From a virus, in IMG/VR virus record IMGVR_UViG_3300005253_000186, positions 1 through 64,000 of that record: a stretch of DNA of 64,000 nucleotides. One strand, 5' to 3'. Shown here piece after piece: positions 32,648 to 40,458 of this stretch. Position 1 is the stretch's first letter. Each line of letters opens with the position of its first letter. The notes beneath the pieces were generated by a model. The model was not told where the DNA came from. It made no database searches and was given only the letters and a program-made list of their open reading frames with translations. The translations under genes and the position numbers were made by a program.

Positions 32648-32877
32648 CAGTTCCGCTCTCTCCCGCCTATGCAGACGATGTGTCCAGCGTCGCACTCGTG
32701 ACAGCTAGTGCGGTACGGGTTCGTATAGGTTACCGCGGCAAGTCCATCCATATGGAGGAACCCGCAGGATACGCAGCGCCAGGCCCTCCGGTAGTCGAAG
32801 ACAGTGCGGACGACGTAGCTCTCATTAAAATCTCCTCTACGTCCGATAAAGCTCGTTATCCTGAATCCGAGGCTCAT
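32647..32877 (-). CDS. Zinc-ribbon protein starting SLGFRITSFI, 76 aa
   Basis: Start at 32877 (MSLGFRITSFIGRR), ATGA-type overlap. CVSCGFLH and CHECDAGH form the ribbon. Confidence 0.65.
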   Translation of the reverse strand: MSLGFRITSFIGRRGDFNESYVVRTVFDYRRAWRCVSCGFLHMDGLAAVTYTNPYRTSCHECDAGHIVCIGGRERN

Positions 32878-33092
32878 TTGCCGTGCCTCCTCTTGCGCGG
32901 TGTCGAGATGTAGGTGAACCCGCACTCAATGTTCGAGCATGAGAGAACAAGCGGCTGCGGCCTGTGCTTGTGCTCCACTTTGATGGTCCCGCATTGTGGG
33001 CACTTGAACAGGCCCCTGTGTTCGATTATGGGACGCTGTCTGTAGGTCCCCCGGTCGCCCAGGAATAGCTTCATCTTAAGTCCGAGGCTCAT
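32874..33092 (-). CDS. Zinc-ribbon protein starting SLGLKMKLFL, 72 aa
   Basis: Start at 33092 (MSLGLKMKLFLGDRG), overlapping the previous stop as ATGA. CPQCGTIK and a second pair CSNIECG make the ribbon. Confidence 0.65.
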   Translation of the reverse strand: MSLGLKMKLFLGDRGTYRQRPIIEHRGLFKCPQCGTIKVEHKHRPQPLVLSCSNIECGFTYISTPRKRRHGK

Positions 33093-33289
33093 CCCTTCTC
33101 CTTCAGGCGAATCAGAGAACCGCATTTATCGCACATGTAATTGCCGTCGCGGAACTTTTCATCAAAGTTGACCAAGGCGTAATCGATTAAACACCGAGGG
33201 CATGGCGGATATGCAAACACCATTCCGCTGGTCACTTCAACTATGTACTGGCCCCTCGTAAAGGCGAAGATAATCCGTCCGATATTCAT
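33089..33289 (-). CDS. Zinc-ribbon protein starting NIGRIIFAFT, 66 aa
   Basis: Start at 33289 (MNIGRIIFAFTRGQYI). CPRCLIDY and CDKCGSLIR. ATGA overlap with the previous gene. Confidence 0.65.
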   Translation of the reverse strand: MNIGRIIFAFTRGQYIVEVTSGMVFAYPPCPRCLIDYALVNFDEKFRDGNYMCDKCGSLIRLKEKG

Positions 33290-33501
33290 TCTATCGTCTC
33301 CGCGAGTATCACCAGATAAGATTGACCGCAACCGAGACAGAAAAATTCTTTCGGAGTTTTGGCTGGGAACCTCACATAGACGCCTCCCATTCCCGTGGGA
33401 CACACAATGCACTCGTATCTAACGGCTTCCAACTTCTCCCTCTTGGTGATCATTGTGTCTCTCTGCTGGATAAACGCGAACATCCTAATCCCAAGATTCA
33501 T
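33286..33501 (-). CDS. Zinc-ribbon protein starting NLGIRMFAFI, 71 aa
   Basis: Start at 33501 (MNLGIRMFAFIQQRD). CIVCPTGM and CLGCGQSY. ATGA overlap. Confidence 0.65.
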   Translation of the reverse strand: MNLGIRMFAFIQQRDTMITKREKLEAVRYECIVCPTGMGGVYVRFPAKTPKEFFCLGCGQSYLVILAETIE

Positions 33502-33707
33502 TCCGGCCTCCTGAAAATTAAAATGTACGGTTGCCAGCATCTGTCACACGCGCCTTCTGCGGTGCGGCCTCCATTCCAGTCTACATTAACTATTCCTTCT
33601 ACGCATTTCGAGCATTGGTACTTGTCCTCTACAAGTCGATGCTCCTTATTGAGGATCAGCGTCTCCTTGTCCTGGAGGAATGCGTGGATCATGCCACCAA
33701 CAGTCAC
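33498..33707 (-). CDS. Zinc-ribbon protein starting TVGGMIHAFL (GTG start), 69 aa
   Basis: The GTG at 33707 overlaps the previous TGA as GTGA, so this reading keeps the array's coupling. MTVGGMIHAFLQDKE, then CSKCVEG and CDRCWQPY. Confidence 0.6.
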   Translation of the reverse strand: MTVGGMIHAFLQDKETLILNKEHRLVEDKYQCSKCVEGIVNVDWNGGRTAEGACDRCWQPYILIFRRPE

Positions 33708-33928
33708 GGGACACCTGTTACAATATGAGGTTGCCCGCATCCTCGGCAGTGAGCCCTGACTGTCTTCCCGCCTATCCCTGGCATGGTCCTTTGCCAGTCT
33801 ACTCGAATCCTCCCGCCGCAATCGTCGCAGTCATAGGTTTTTATATACGGCAGTCCGATGTTTTTGAATTTCAACACACTTGGCGTCTTCCTGAGAAGGA
33901 AAACGTAGATCATGTATCCAAGAGTCAT
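33704..33928 (-). CDS. Zinc-ribbon protein starting TLGYMIYVFL, 74 aa
   Basis: MTLGYMIYVFLLRKTPS, then CDDCGGRIRVDW and CRGCGQPH. Note IRVDW, shared with the array member at 33929 (IEVDW). Confidence 0.65.
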   Translation of the reverse strand: MTLGYMIYVFLLRKTPSVLKFKNIGLPYIKTYDCDDCGGRIRVDWQRTMPGIGGKTVRAHCRGCGQPHIVTGVP

Positions 33929-34150
33929 TTACGTCTCCCTTTCCCTTATTCGGTAGACCCGGCGACAGTAGTCGCAGGCACAGTGAATGGGGAAGATTTT
34001 GTCCCAATCTACTTCAATCCTCCCTATGGTACAAATGCGGCAAGCGTAAGATTCTCCCCGAATAAGAGGGGCTATGTGTACATACGGCAATTGTTCGTTT
34101 ATGAACGCGAATATCTGGTAGCCAAGAGTAATTGGATAGCCAAGAGCCAT
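33929..34150 (-). CDS. Zinc-ribbon protein starting TLGYQIFAFI, 73 aa
   Basis: MALGYPITLGYQIFAFINEQ: the motif occurs after a short lead (ALGYPI). CRICTIGRIEVDW and CDYCRRVY make the ribbon. Confidence 0.65.
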   Translation of the reverse strand: MALGYPITLGYQIFAFINEQLPYVHIAPLIRGESYACRICTIGRIEVDWDKIFPIHCACDYCRRVYRIRERET

Positions 34151-34152
34151 AC

Positions 34153-34365
34153 CTATCTCCTAGGTCTAAGGAGCTCATGTCTTCTAAACAGGTACCTTTT
34201 CCCGCACGTACATGTAGTGTAGTGCGGCATTTCCCTCTGGCGCCCAACTCTCTGGTCGCAGTAGATGCACTTGGTCCAAGAGGTAGAGGTGAACACGATG
34301 ACCACGTCCTGGTCAAAGCTGTATATGTTGTACACGAGATCGAAAATCATGTGTCCGAGGGTCAT
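34153..34365 (-). CDS. Zinc-ribbon protein starting TLGHMIFDLV, 70 aa
   Basis: MTLGHMIFDLVYNIYSFDQD. CIYCDQRVG and CTCGKRYLFRRHE; the CGKRY motif also occurs in the next two members. Confidence 0.65.
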   Translation of the reverse strand: MTLGHMIFDLVYNIYSFDQDVVIVFTSTSWTKCIYCDQRVGRQREMPHYTTCTCGKRYLFRRHELLRPRR

Positions 34366-34574
34366 TGTAATCTCCCGGAATCAAGGATGCTAAGGCGCCC
34401 CATGATGTATCTCTTTCCGCATTGGCAGGTCAGAAGGTGGGGATTGAGAAACAGGGGGCGTAGAACATGGGCGCATCTAGCGCAAACGAACTCCCAGGAG
34501 CCGGGCATAATCATGGCGTAACTGGATTCACACCTGTAGTAGATGAAATTGAAGATCGTATCTCCGAGCGTCAT
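34362..34574 (-). CDS. Zinc-ribbon protein starting TLGDTIFNFI, 70 aa
   Basis: Start at 34574 (MTLGDTIFNFIYYRCE). CARCAHVL and CQCGKRYIMG. ATGA overlap. Confidence 0.65.
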   Translation of the reverse strand: MTLGDTIFNFIYYRCESSYAMIMPGSWEFVCARCAHVLRPLFLNPHLLTCQCGKRYIMGRLSILDSGRLQ

Positions 34575-34813
34575 GCCCTGACCCCCTCTCGTGCGGTGTT
34601 CATCCATCGCCTTCTCCTGAACGCGAACCTCTTCCCGCACTCGCATGATGTGAAGTGGGGAGCGTTTTCTAGGCGTAGAATCTTTTTTCCGCATCGGGGA
34701 CACGTAGTCCCATGCAGTGCCTCGCGCAGTCCGGAGTGGAATATGATGGTCAAATCTTCGTCGAAGTCGTACATGTTGTAGATGAGCTGATAGATCATCG
34801 TGCCGATGGTCAT
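34571..34813 (-). CDS. Zinc-ribbon protein starting TIGTMIYQLI, 80 aa
   Basis: MTIGTMIYQLIYNMYDFDED. CPRCGKKIL and CECGKRFAF. Highest-coordinate member of the array; a tRNA-Ser(CGA) follows upstream. Confidence 0.65.
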   Translation of the reverse strand: MTIGTMIYQLIYNMYDFDEDLTIIFHSGLREALHGTTCPRCGKKILRLENAPHFTSCECGKRFAFRRRRWMNTAREGVRA

Positions 34814-34829
34814 GTGAGACTCCTAAGAA

Positions 34830-34917
34830 TGGCGGGGTGTGCGAGACTCGAACTCGCAAGGCATGTTTCAGCCCACACCGTCTCGAACGGTGATCTTCAT
34901 CCAGCCAGATACACCCC
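34830..34917 (-). tRNA. tRNA-Ser(CGA)
   Basis: Anticodon loop TTCGAGA in stem CACCG/CGGTG, long variable arm, acceptor GGGGTGT/ACACCCC, G73, CCA. Together with GCT, GGA and TGA this covers every serine codon. Confidence 0.85.
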
Positions 34918-34933
34918 TAGATGCCATCTCTAC

Positions 34934-35494
34934 TTATCCCACATATTTGCGCCATACAGACCTGCTCTTGACCTTGATCTGGAGCATGGCCATTGGGTCA
35001 GGCCTGACTGGCTTCCTGCGCAGTTTCATGCCGGCCTCGCCTGGTGTTTGGTCGGCCTTGTCAGAATTGCATGGCGAGCAGGACGTGACACAGTTGATCC
35101 AGGAGGTCCTTCCGCCCTGGGCCTTGGGCGTCACGTGGTCGATGGTCACGCCTTCCCGCCCAGGCTGGCTGCCGCAGTACTGGCAGGTGTACTTGTCGCG
35201 CTTGAAGATTGAGTACTTGGAGAAGTTCCTGCCCATCTTGGGTATCTCCCCGTACTCCGTCAGAACGATGGCCTCGGGGACCTGAACGTCATAGCTGGTG
35301 GTCTTGACGAACGGCATGCCAGGATCGACTCCGCGCTCAACCCAGGAGCCAAACCTATGCGTGCTGTAATCCCTGCCGTCGACGGCCACTGCCTTCCCGC
35401 AGTACATCTTCACCATCGCTTCGCTGGCCGGCTCTACGCTAACTGGCCTCCATCCTTTATTAAGAATGAGCACGGGTTCGTCCAGGGGTCTCAT
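34934..35494 (-). CDS. HNH endonuclease
   Basis: 186 residues. Near residue 115, RDKYTCQYCG and DHVTPKAQGGRTSWINCVTSC and NSDKADQTP give the HNH fold with its zinc Cys pairs. Adjacent to tRNA-Ser(CGA), like the other two HNH genes here, which suggests tRNA-linked homing. GGAGGGCAAG before the ATG. Confidence 0.85.
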   Translation of the reverse strand: MRPLDEPVLILNKGWRPVSVEPASEAMVKMYCGKAVAVDGRDYSTHRFGSWVERGVDPGMPFVKTTSYDVQVPEAIVLTEYGEIPKMGRNFSKYSIFKRDKYTCQYCGSQPGREGVTIDHVTPKAQGGRTSWINCVTSCSPCNSDKADQTPGEAGMKLRRKPVRPDPMAMLQIKVKSRSVWRKYVG

Positions 35495-35648
35495 CTTGCC
35501 CTCCTTTCTTCGGGTTTATATATAGAGGTCCGTCGAGCCTTTTCTCGCGTCGGCAAAGCATCGTCCGCGGTCCACGTCCCGGTTCGGGGGCTGCCTTTTT
35601 ACAGGGCCCGCAGGCTACGTCTTTTTTCAGTTCCGGCCGGACCTCAAT
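35460..35648 (-). CDS. Possible zinc-binding small protein with ATT-type start
   Basis: A frame between 35460 and the previous gene reads EVRPELKKDVACGPCKKAA... with a second Cys further on (RTMLCRREKR), a pattern seen in some zinc-ribbon phage proteins. No ATG, GTG or TTG starts it in frame; an ATT overlapping the previous TGA (ATTGA) is possible but unusual. Overlaps the HNH gene by 35 bases. Confidence 0.35.
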   Translation of the reverse strand: MEVRPELKKDVACGPCKKAAPEPGRGPRTMLCRREKRLDGPLYINPKKGGQDETPGRTRAHS

Positions 35649-35919
35649 GTGTCGGTTCTCCTCCGCAGCCTCCGTCTCCGATGTTCTTGCGATACCACTT
35701 GGCAAATTCATCATAGTTGATCCAGTGCACATAATCATGCTTGCACTTGGGGCAGACAGTCTGCCCGGGGCCACCTTCCGTAATGTACTCCACGGGATCA
35801 GTGTCTGGCTTTGGCAGGATCCGGTAGTCTTCCCATTTGAATTTACAGTCGTAGCACTCGTACCAGCAAGGCGGAAATGTCTTCTGGGTCTGCTGTTTCG
35901 CCCTCTTTCTCTTAGCCAT
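35644..35919 (-). CDS. Zinc-binding basic protein, 91 aa
   Basis: Start at 35919 (MAKRKRAKQQTQKTF). CYDCKFKW and CPKCKHDYVHW supply a zinc ribbon. Function unknown. Confidence 0.6.
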   Translation of the reverse strand: MAKRKRAKQQTQKTFPPCWYECYDCKFKWEDYRILPKPDTDPVEYITEGGPGQTVCPKCKHDYVHWINYDEFAKWYRKNIGDGGCGGEPTH

Positions 35920-36131
35920 TACTCGGCGTCGTGTATTGGTGCGCCGCCACACGCCATGGATATTACTCGCTGGGTCATGACTTGAATATCAATCTTCTCG
36001 CTCGAATTTGTCAGATGGTGTTGCAGCAAGTCGTAGATTCTGCCGAACTCGTCTCCTGGATCATCTTTTGGGGTTCCATGGTCTTCGAATTGAAACATAG
36101 TCGTTTTTTCGACAATTACTTCGATCTTCAT
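35919..36131 (-). CDS. Unknown small protein, 70 aa
   Basis: Start at 36131 (MKIEVIVEKTTMFQF) after GGGAGATAAT. The stop overlaps the next ATG (TAATG). No domain recognised. Confidence 0.55.
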   Translation of the reverse strand: MKIEVIVEKTTMFQFEDHGTPKDDPGDEFGRIYDLLQHHLTNSSEKIDIQVMTQRVISMACGGAPIHDAE

Positions 36132-36151
36132 ATTATCTCCCTGGACGTGGT

Positions 36152-36236
36152 TGGTGAGGGCGGTGGGATTCGAACCCACAAGGCCGAAGCCAGCCGGTCT
36201 TAAACCGGCCGTGTCTGCCAATTGCACCACGCCCCC
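36152..36236 (-). tRNA. tRNA-Leu(TAA)
   Basis: Anticodon loop TTTAAGA, long variable arm (GGCTTCGGCC), acceptor GGGGGCG/CGCCCTC, A73, CCA. This is the only leucine tRNA here with the class II shape. Confidence 0.85.
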
Positions 36237-36255
36237 AGCGTCTTTGCCTGTTAGA

Positions 36256-36444
36256 CTACTGGCCCTTCTTTCCAGTGGCTTCCGTCGTGTGCGTTGTAAA
36301 CAAGTGAGCCTCAACCGCCGAAATCGCTTGGTGCTGCTCCTTCATCATGTCAATGAGAGTCTCGTCTCCATCCGTAAGGCTCTCGTCCAGAGCGTTCTCG
36401 CGAGCGAGATCCAGGACGACTGCCAAAGCTTCTTCAAAGGTCAT
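36256..36444 (-). CDS. Small helical protein, 62 aa
   Basis: AAGGAGATTGCG before the ATG. MTFEEALAVVLDLARENAL is a helix; the end is basic. Function unknown. Confidence 0.55.
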   Translation of the reverse strand: MTFEEALAVVLDLARENALDESLTDGDETLIDMMKEQHQAISAVEAHLFTTHTTEATGKKGQ

Positions 36445-36467
36445 CGCAATCTCCTTATGGTTAAAAA

Positions 36468-36551
36468 TGGTGGGGCGAGACGGAGTCGAACCGCCAAAGC
36501 CGAAGCGTCTCGTTTACAGCGAGGTGGGCTCTCCACATGCCCAGTCGCCCC
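36468..36551 (-). tRNA. tRNA-Tyr(GTA)
   Basis: Anticodon loop CTGTAAA, long variable arm (GCTTCGGC), T-loop TTCGACT, acceptor GGGGCGA/TCGCCCC, A73, CCA. Confidence 0.85.
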
Positions 36552-36853
36552 ATGAAGCCCAGGAGGGTCGTAGCATCTACCCGGCAAGCAAGCCGGTGCA
36601 CATCACCCCAATACGGGCAGACGAGCTGTAGGCTGCCCCCTGGACTTCGGTTTGGGTGGCCTCCGGGTCATAGCATCGCTTCCACTGGTTTCCCTCGCCG
36701 GGAAGAGCTTCTGCGGCTACCCTTCGGCCATAGTTAATAAGTAACAGTCTCGGGATCATGGCATCGCGGCATTGGACCTTTCAAGGATCCAATGTTACCC
36801 TGGCTCCACGGGGTACAATTCCCGTTGCCTGGCGGCTCCCCCGAGACTGTATC
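36552..36853. ncRNA. 302-base structured repeat region with three copies of an element (no gene)
   Basis: No gene is supported. Three units begin on the + strand with GGGTC(G/A)TAGCATC at 36565 and 36665, and GGGATCATGGCATCGC at 36753. Each ends with a GGCT(G/A/C)CCC segment. One unit is closed by ACAGTCTCGG (36745) and CCGAGACTGT (36841), a perfect 10-base stem. The same element lies inside tRNA-like genes at 57323-57756. The two flanking tRNAs show the region is transcribed on the minus strand. Confidence 0.4.
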
Positions 36854-36932
36854 TGGTGTCCATGGAGGGAGTCGAACCCTCAAAATCTCCTGCCCCTCAA
36901 GCAGGCGGCTTTGCCAGTTTGCCCACACGGAC
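36854..36932 (-). tRNA. tRNA-Leu(GAG), short variable arm
   Basis: Anticodon loop TTGAGGG in stem CCTGC/GCAGG, acceptor GTCCGTG/CATGGAC, A73, CCA. The variable region is only about 7 bases, unusual for a bacterial leucine tRNA. Confidence 0.75.
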
Positions 36933-36961
36933 ATTCTTTCTCCAACTAGACGAAGTGGCTT

Positions 36962-37414
36962 TTATTCGACCGTGATTGAAAAGACACAAGGGTCGCTTTC
37001 ATTCCCTTGGCTGTCTATTAAAATGACCGTGACAGAAGGGTCGGCGGCGTGTAGCCATGGATCATAGCCATTCTGCACCCAAATTAAATCGCCAGAGTCA
37101 ATATCAACAGATGGCCAGTTGTCGAACATTGGCACAGTAACGTTCACTATAAATTCAGTACCACCTTGAATATTTGTGGCCCATCCAGGAATAATATAAA
37201 CTGGGCTAGTTGCGCTCTGTGCGACTGTAATATCGCCTCCGCAGGTGAATGCTGGAGTTCCTGGTTCCGGAGTTGGCTCCGGTTCGGGGGCTGGGCCTGG
37301 GGCTGAAGGTTTTTGATGTGAATGACTATCCCACGGAGGATGTGCTAAGGGATATTTCTCACAACCAGTGAGAAGCACAAATCCGATTAACATCGTTAGC
37401 GTTTTCATTCTCAT
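36962..37414 (-). CDS. Putative lipoprotein with C-terminal beta domain
   Basis: The N-terminus MRMKTLTMLIGFVLLTGCEK is a signal peptide with lipobox LTGC, lipidated Cys at about residue 18. A proline-rich linker (PAPEPEPTPEPG) leads to a HYR-like beta-sandwich with SPVYIIPG and VTVPMFDNW. The local base composition is noticeably more AT-rich than its neighbours, a sign of recent acquisition. An outer-membrane or periplasm role at lysis or superinfection exclusion is a guess. Confidence 0.65.
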   Translation of the reverse strand: MRMKTLTMLIGFVLLTGCEKYPLAHPPWDSHSHQKPSAPGPAPEPEPTPEPGTPAFTCGGDITVAQSATSPVYIIPGWATNIQGGTEFIVNVTVPMFDNWPSVDIDSGDLIWVQNGYDPWLHAADPSVTVILIDSQGNESDPCVFSITVE

Positions 37415-37469
37415 CTTTTTTCCTTAGGCTGGTGGCCAGGCTAATCTAGGGACGGCTTCGCCACACCCG

Positions 37470-37730
37470 CTACTTATCGTCTTCATCGTCCAGTGCCGCA
37501 AATAGTTCTGCCCATGGACCGTCTGCCGGCAGGATCATGATTATCGGGACTTCTGATTCACGAAGTGTGCCGTCCGGATCGATACCCTTTGCCTCCGATG
37601 TTACCATTTCTTGGGCAACGACCGTGTCTGTGTAAAGGAACTGGTCGTCTGAATCGTGCCCGCATGGCACGCTGACCTCAAGATCCTGGTCGTACTTTGA
37701 CAGTAAGCTGATAAGAGCTTTGACTTTCAT
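37470..37730 (-). CDS. Small conserved phage protein (MKVKALISLLSKYDQD)
   Basis: The start MKVKALISLLSKYDQDLEV closely matches a common family of small phage proteins of unknown function. 86 residues, with an acidic end. The element at 37750 lies just upstream. CAGGAGG before the ATG. Confidence 0.75.
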   Translation of the reverse strand: MKVKALISLLSKYDQDLEVSVPCGHDSDDQFLYTDTVVAQEMVTSEAKGIDPDGTLRESEVPIIMILPADGPWAELFAALDDEDDK

Positions 37731-37749
37731 GTGAAATCCTCCTGGTGAT

Positions 37750-37757
37750 CTTATACC
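37750..37757 (-). promoter_or_regulatory. Putative phage promoter element GGTATAAG
   Basis: CTGGTATAAGATC, 20 bases upstream of the ATG at 37730, the shortest clear case. Confidence 0.65.
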
Positions 37758-37764
37758 AGGAACA

Positions 37765-37840
37765 TGGTCCGGCAGGGTGGAATCGAACCACCGACCTGTC
37801 GCTTATAAGACGACCGCTCTTACCCCTGAGCTACTGCCGG
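37765..37840 (-). tRNA. tRNA-Ile(TAT)
   Basis: Anticodon loop CTTATAA in stem GTCGT/GCGAC, acceptor CCGGCAG/CTGCCGG, A73, CCA. The end of the gene at 37820 overlaps its 5' end by 21 bases. Confidence 0.8.
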
Positions 37841-38245
37841 ATCCTTTCGAGCCCAATGTTGCCACGCCTTGCCATTTAGATCGTCATCCTGAGATGCGAT
37901 CATCAAGTATCCGACAACATAACTGATAAATGTGTCTGGTTCAATGTACGTCCCCTGGAATCTTCTTGATGGATATGGGCAGTTGCCCGCACCCACAGGG
38001 TGCCCGTCCCAGAGGATATTGGTCCCGCATTCTGGACAATATCGACTGGCGCTAGGGAGAAAAGGTGTCTTCCCATAGACCAAGTCGCCGGAAGCTCCCT
38101 CTAGGCCCCCGTTCCCATTTGGCCTAATGTCTTCAGTGACGATGCATCTTGGCCGGAGGCATTTTGGACAGAGGACGATGGACCCGGCCGGGATGGAGTT
38201 CCTTTTACCATGCTGCAAACCGGCTAGGCTAACCGTCTTGATCAC
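37820..38245 (-). CDS. Zinc-binding protein, 141 aa (GTG start)
   Basis: GTG at 38245 overlaps the previous stop as GTGA. LCPKCLRPRC and YCPECGTNILWDG give a zinc ribbon. The C-terminus runs into tRNA-Ile(TAT). Function unknown. Confidence 0.6.
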   Translation of the reverse strand: MIKTVSLAGLQHGKRNSIPAGSIVLCPKCLRPRCIVTEDIRPNGNGGLEGASGDLVYGKTPFLPSASRYCPECGTNILWDGHPVGAGNCPYPSRRFQGTYIEPDTFISYVVGYLMIASQDDDLNGKAWQHWARKDPAVAQG

Positions 38246-38637
38246 CCCAAGTACTTCGAGTTCGAGGCAGACCAGGCTTCCTTCCAGCCCCACTGATCCT
38301 GGACATACTCGCGGAACTGGTTGTCACTGAGCTTGATCTCGTCATCCGATGACATTTTGAGCATCTGGATGATTCTTTCGTACTCCTCGGTGTGGTCCTC
38401 GGGCTCCTCGAACAGGACGTTTGTGATTGCCTGGGTGTGGCGATGGCCATGTCCACGGTCCGCCTTGACGGTAGTGAGATCGCCCTCTTTTGCGCCCGCC
38501 GCTACCTTGTCGGCTTCTTCGGCGACTTCCTTGAGCCATCCCTTGCGGGCCTTCTTGAAGTCCTCTCCGTGCTTATCGCGGTTCTCGGTCAGCTTTTCAA
38601 GAAGATCATACTTCTTGAAGTTCATTGAGAAACTCAT
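38242..38637 (-). CDS. Unknown coiled-coil protein, 131 aa
   Basis: Starts MSFSMNFKKYDLLEKLTENR and is charged and helical throughout. Ends TAC TTG GGG TGA before the next GTG. Function unknown. Confidence 0.55.
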   Translation of the reverse strand: MSFSMNFKKYDLLEKLTENRDKHGEDFKKARKGWLKEVAEEADKVAAGAKEGDLTTVKADRGHGHRHTQAITNVLFEEPEDHTEEYERIIQMLKMSSDDEIKLSDNQFREYVQDQWGWKEAWSASNSKYLG

Positions 38638-38834
38638 CTGCTTACTCCCTTTTGTTTGTATTGGTTTTTGCGGTGGCGCTTCCAGGAGCGATCTTCAATA
38701 TCGCTGCGCCATTGATCATCCCAGGCCGTCGGTATCATCCTGGGGGTCCTCTTGCCTCGGACAGGCCAGTCCTGATTTGCCGCTCGTTCCTGATGAGTCC
38801 GAGGGTACTTCAGCATATCCTTGATTCTTCCCAT
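38634..38834 (-). CDS. Small basic protein, 66 aa
   Basis: ATGA overlap with the previous gene's start region. R- and K-rich (RSDIEDRSWKRHRKNQYKQK). Function unknown. Confidence 0.6.
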   Translation of the reverse strand: MGRIKDMLKYPRTHQERAANQDWPVRGKRTPRMIPTAWDDQWRSDIEDRSWKRHRKNQYKQKGVSR

Positions 38835-38900
38835 GGTTCATCCTCCTAGTGTGGTCACTAGGGAGGATGGGCTGATTCAAACATCACAGTCTCCTTGAGT

Positions 38901-38977
38901 TGGTACTCCCGGCAGGATTCGAACCTGCAATTAACTGCTTTAGAAGAGCAGCGCCTTTCCTATTAGACCACGGGAGC
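38901..38977 (-). tRNA. tRNA-Arg(TCT)
   Basis: Anticodon loop CTTCTAA in stem CTGCT/AGCAG, class I variable loop, acceptor GCTCCCG/CGGGAGT, A73, CCA. Confidence 0.85.
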
Positions 38978-38990
38978 TACTATTTTTCTA

Positions 38991-39296
38991 TCACGAACAG
39001 ACGAATCTTATGACCGACACGTCCTCGGGTAGTTGTGTCGTGTCGACCTCGAAACCCGTCGATTCTTTCTCGCTGTACTTCTTCAGCCATGGCGGGAGCT
39101 CTTTTTTCTCCGCACACTGCGACCAGCACCCCGCCTCCACCCCTGATTCGTCGGGTGGCTCTCTATTGAAGAACTTGTCGACTTCCTTGGGCGGCTCGAT
39201 TCCGGCCTCTTCACACGAATCCCAGACGGCTTTCATCTTCTTCCACTTCTCGTTGGGTGGCTTAAACGCCTCAACATGCATCGACATTATTCCCAT
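38991..39296 (-). CDS. Unknown protein, 101 aa
   Basis: Central helix KWKKMKAVWDSCEEAGIEPPKEV has the look of a small conserved phage protein. Cys pair CWSQC in the middle. Function unknown. Confidence 0.55.
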   Translation of the reverse strand: MGIMSMHVEAFKPPNEKWKKMKAVWDSCEEAGIEPPKEVDKFFNREPPDESGVEAGCWSQCAEKKELPPWLKKYSEKESTGFEVDTTQLPEDVSVIRFVCS

Positions 39297-40435
39297 CAGC
39301 GTCTCCCTCTCGATTCTGTTGGTCTCGCAACAGTGTTTTCTCTGCGCGGGCCGCGGAGTTGGTTACCGGACTGGAACCCGGTTGTCCGATTGGTTCCGAG
39401 ATGCTGGGACTCGTTTTTGTCTTCGGCAATATCATAGATCTCGGCGATGCTGAACCTGTCCCCCCTGAAGTCCCCATCACCCGTCCAGGTCTTCTTGCTG
39501 TTTATCTTGGAAGCAAGGTCCATCGCCTGAGCCCGATTCAACTTGACGAACGCCCTGTTAGCGTAGCACCGCCCAGGACGGATTAGGGCCTCGTCGATCT
39601 CGTTCATAGACAGGTTTGTGGTCATGATGATCTTCTTGTCGTCGCAGCGAATGAATCCATCTGACGCGGACAGGAACTTGTGCATCAGATTATTGCCTTC
39701 TTTCCGCGGAGCCAGGAAGGCATCAATATCCTCCAGGATCATGAACTTGTGGTCGCCAACCATGAACGAGATGAAGAATGACTCCTGGGTCTCTAAAAGA
39801 TTCATGTCTGACGTGTACATTACGCCTGCTTCACCATCGTTCATCAAGGCGTACTTCATGACAATGTATCGGATCAGGCGGCTCTTCCCGGTCCCGGGAG
39901 GCCCAGTGAGGATCATGATTGGACTCTTGCTTCTGAAGTATCCGCTTATGAACGCATCGAGATCGTCGATCTCGGGATATGCTTCTGGATGGACCTTCTC
40001 CTTGATGATCTCCGTCAGTTCGTGTGAGTCCATGCCGTTGCGTCCCATGAAGTACCAGTAGACCGAGGCCTGGACAATCCCTTCGAGATTAGCGACATGG
40101 TCCTTGAACACCTCTCTGACCGACTTCCTGATCCCCTCGCAACTGTCGATATTGCAGTAGATGGTGAAATAGAGTTCTGTCAGCCCGTCTGTGTGCCTGA
40201 CACTCGTCTGCATGATGTAGTCTTTGCAGAGCCACTGAAGGTCTTCTCCATCGAATACGGGCTCGCCCATTGTTCTGACAATCTTGTCGATGGATTCTGA
40301 AGAAATGTTCTTGAGAATAATACTGAAGCTGTCGCTCTGGTTGATCTTGTTTGTCTTGACGAAATCACCGATCGTCTCGTTCCCGATGTTGCTCATCACA
40401 TATGCTATGAGCTCGCCCTGGTTCATATTGATCAT
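39296..40435 (-). CDS. AAA+ ATPase, BCS1-like
   Basis: 379 residues. GPPGTGKSRLIRYI near residue 180 is Walker A and FMILEDIDAF near residue 235 the Walker B with the sensor acidic residue; IIMTTNLSMNEIDEALIRPGR (arginine finger region and sensor 2) continues the AAA domain. The BCS1-like subgroup remodels membrane or DNA complexes. It begins just beyond tRNA-Leu(CAA). Function in the phage is unknown. Confidence 0.8.
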   Translation of the reverse strand: MINMNQGELIAYVMSNIGNETIGDFVKTNKINQSDSFSIILKNISSESIDKIVRTMGEPVFDGEDLQWLCKDYIMQTSVRHTDGLTELYFTIYCNIDSCEGIRKSVREVFKDHVANLEGIVQASVYWYFMGRNGMDSHELTEIIKEKVHPEAYPEIDDLDAFISGYFRSKSPIMILTGPPGTGKSRLIRYIVMKYALMNDGEAGVMYTSDMNLLETQESFFISFMVGDHKFMILEDIDAFLAPRKEGNNLMHKFLSASDGFIRCDDKKIIMTTNLSMNEIDEALIRPGRCYANRAFVKLNRAQAMDLASKINSKKTWTGDGDFRGDRFSIAEIYDIAEDKNESQHLGTNRTTGFQSGNQLRGPRRENTVARPTESRGRR

Positions 40436-40458
40436 ACGTTGCTTTCTCCCTGAAAGAT

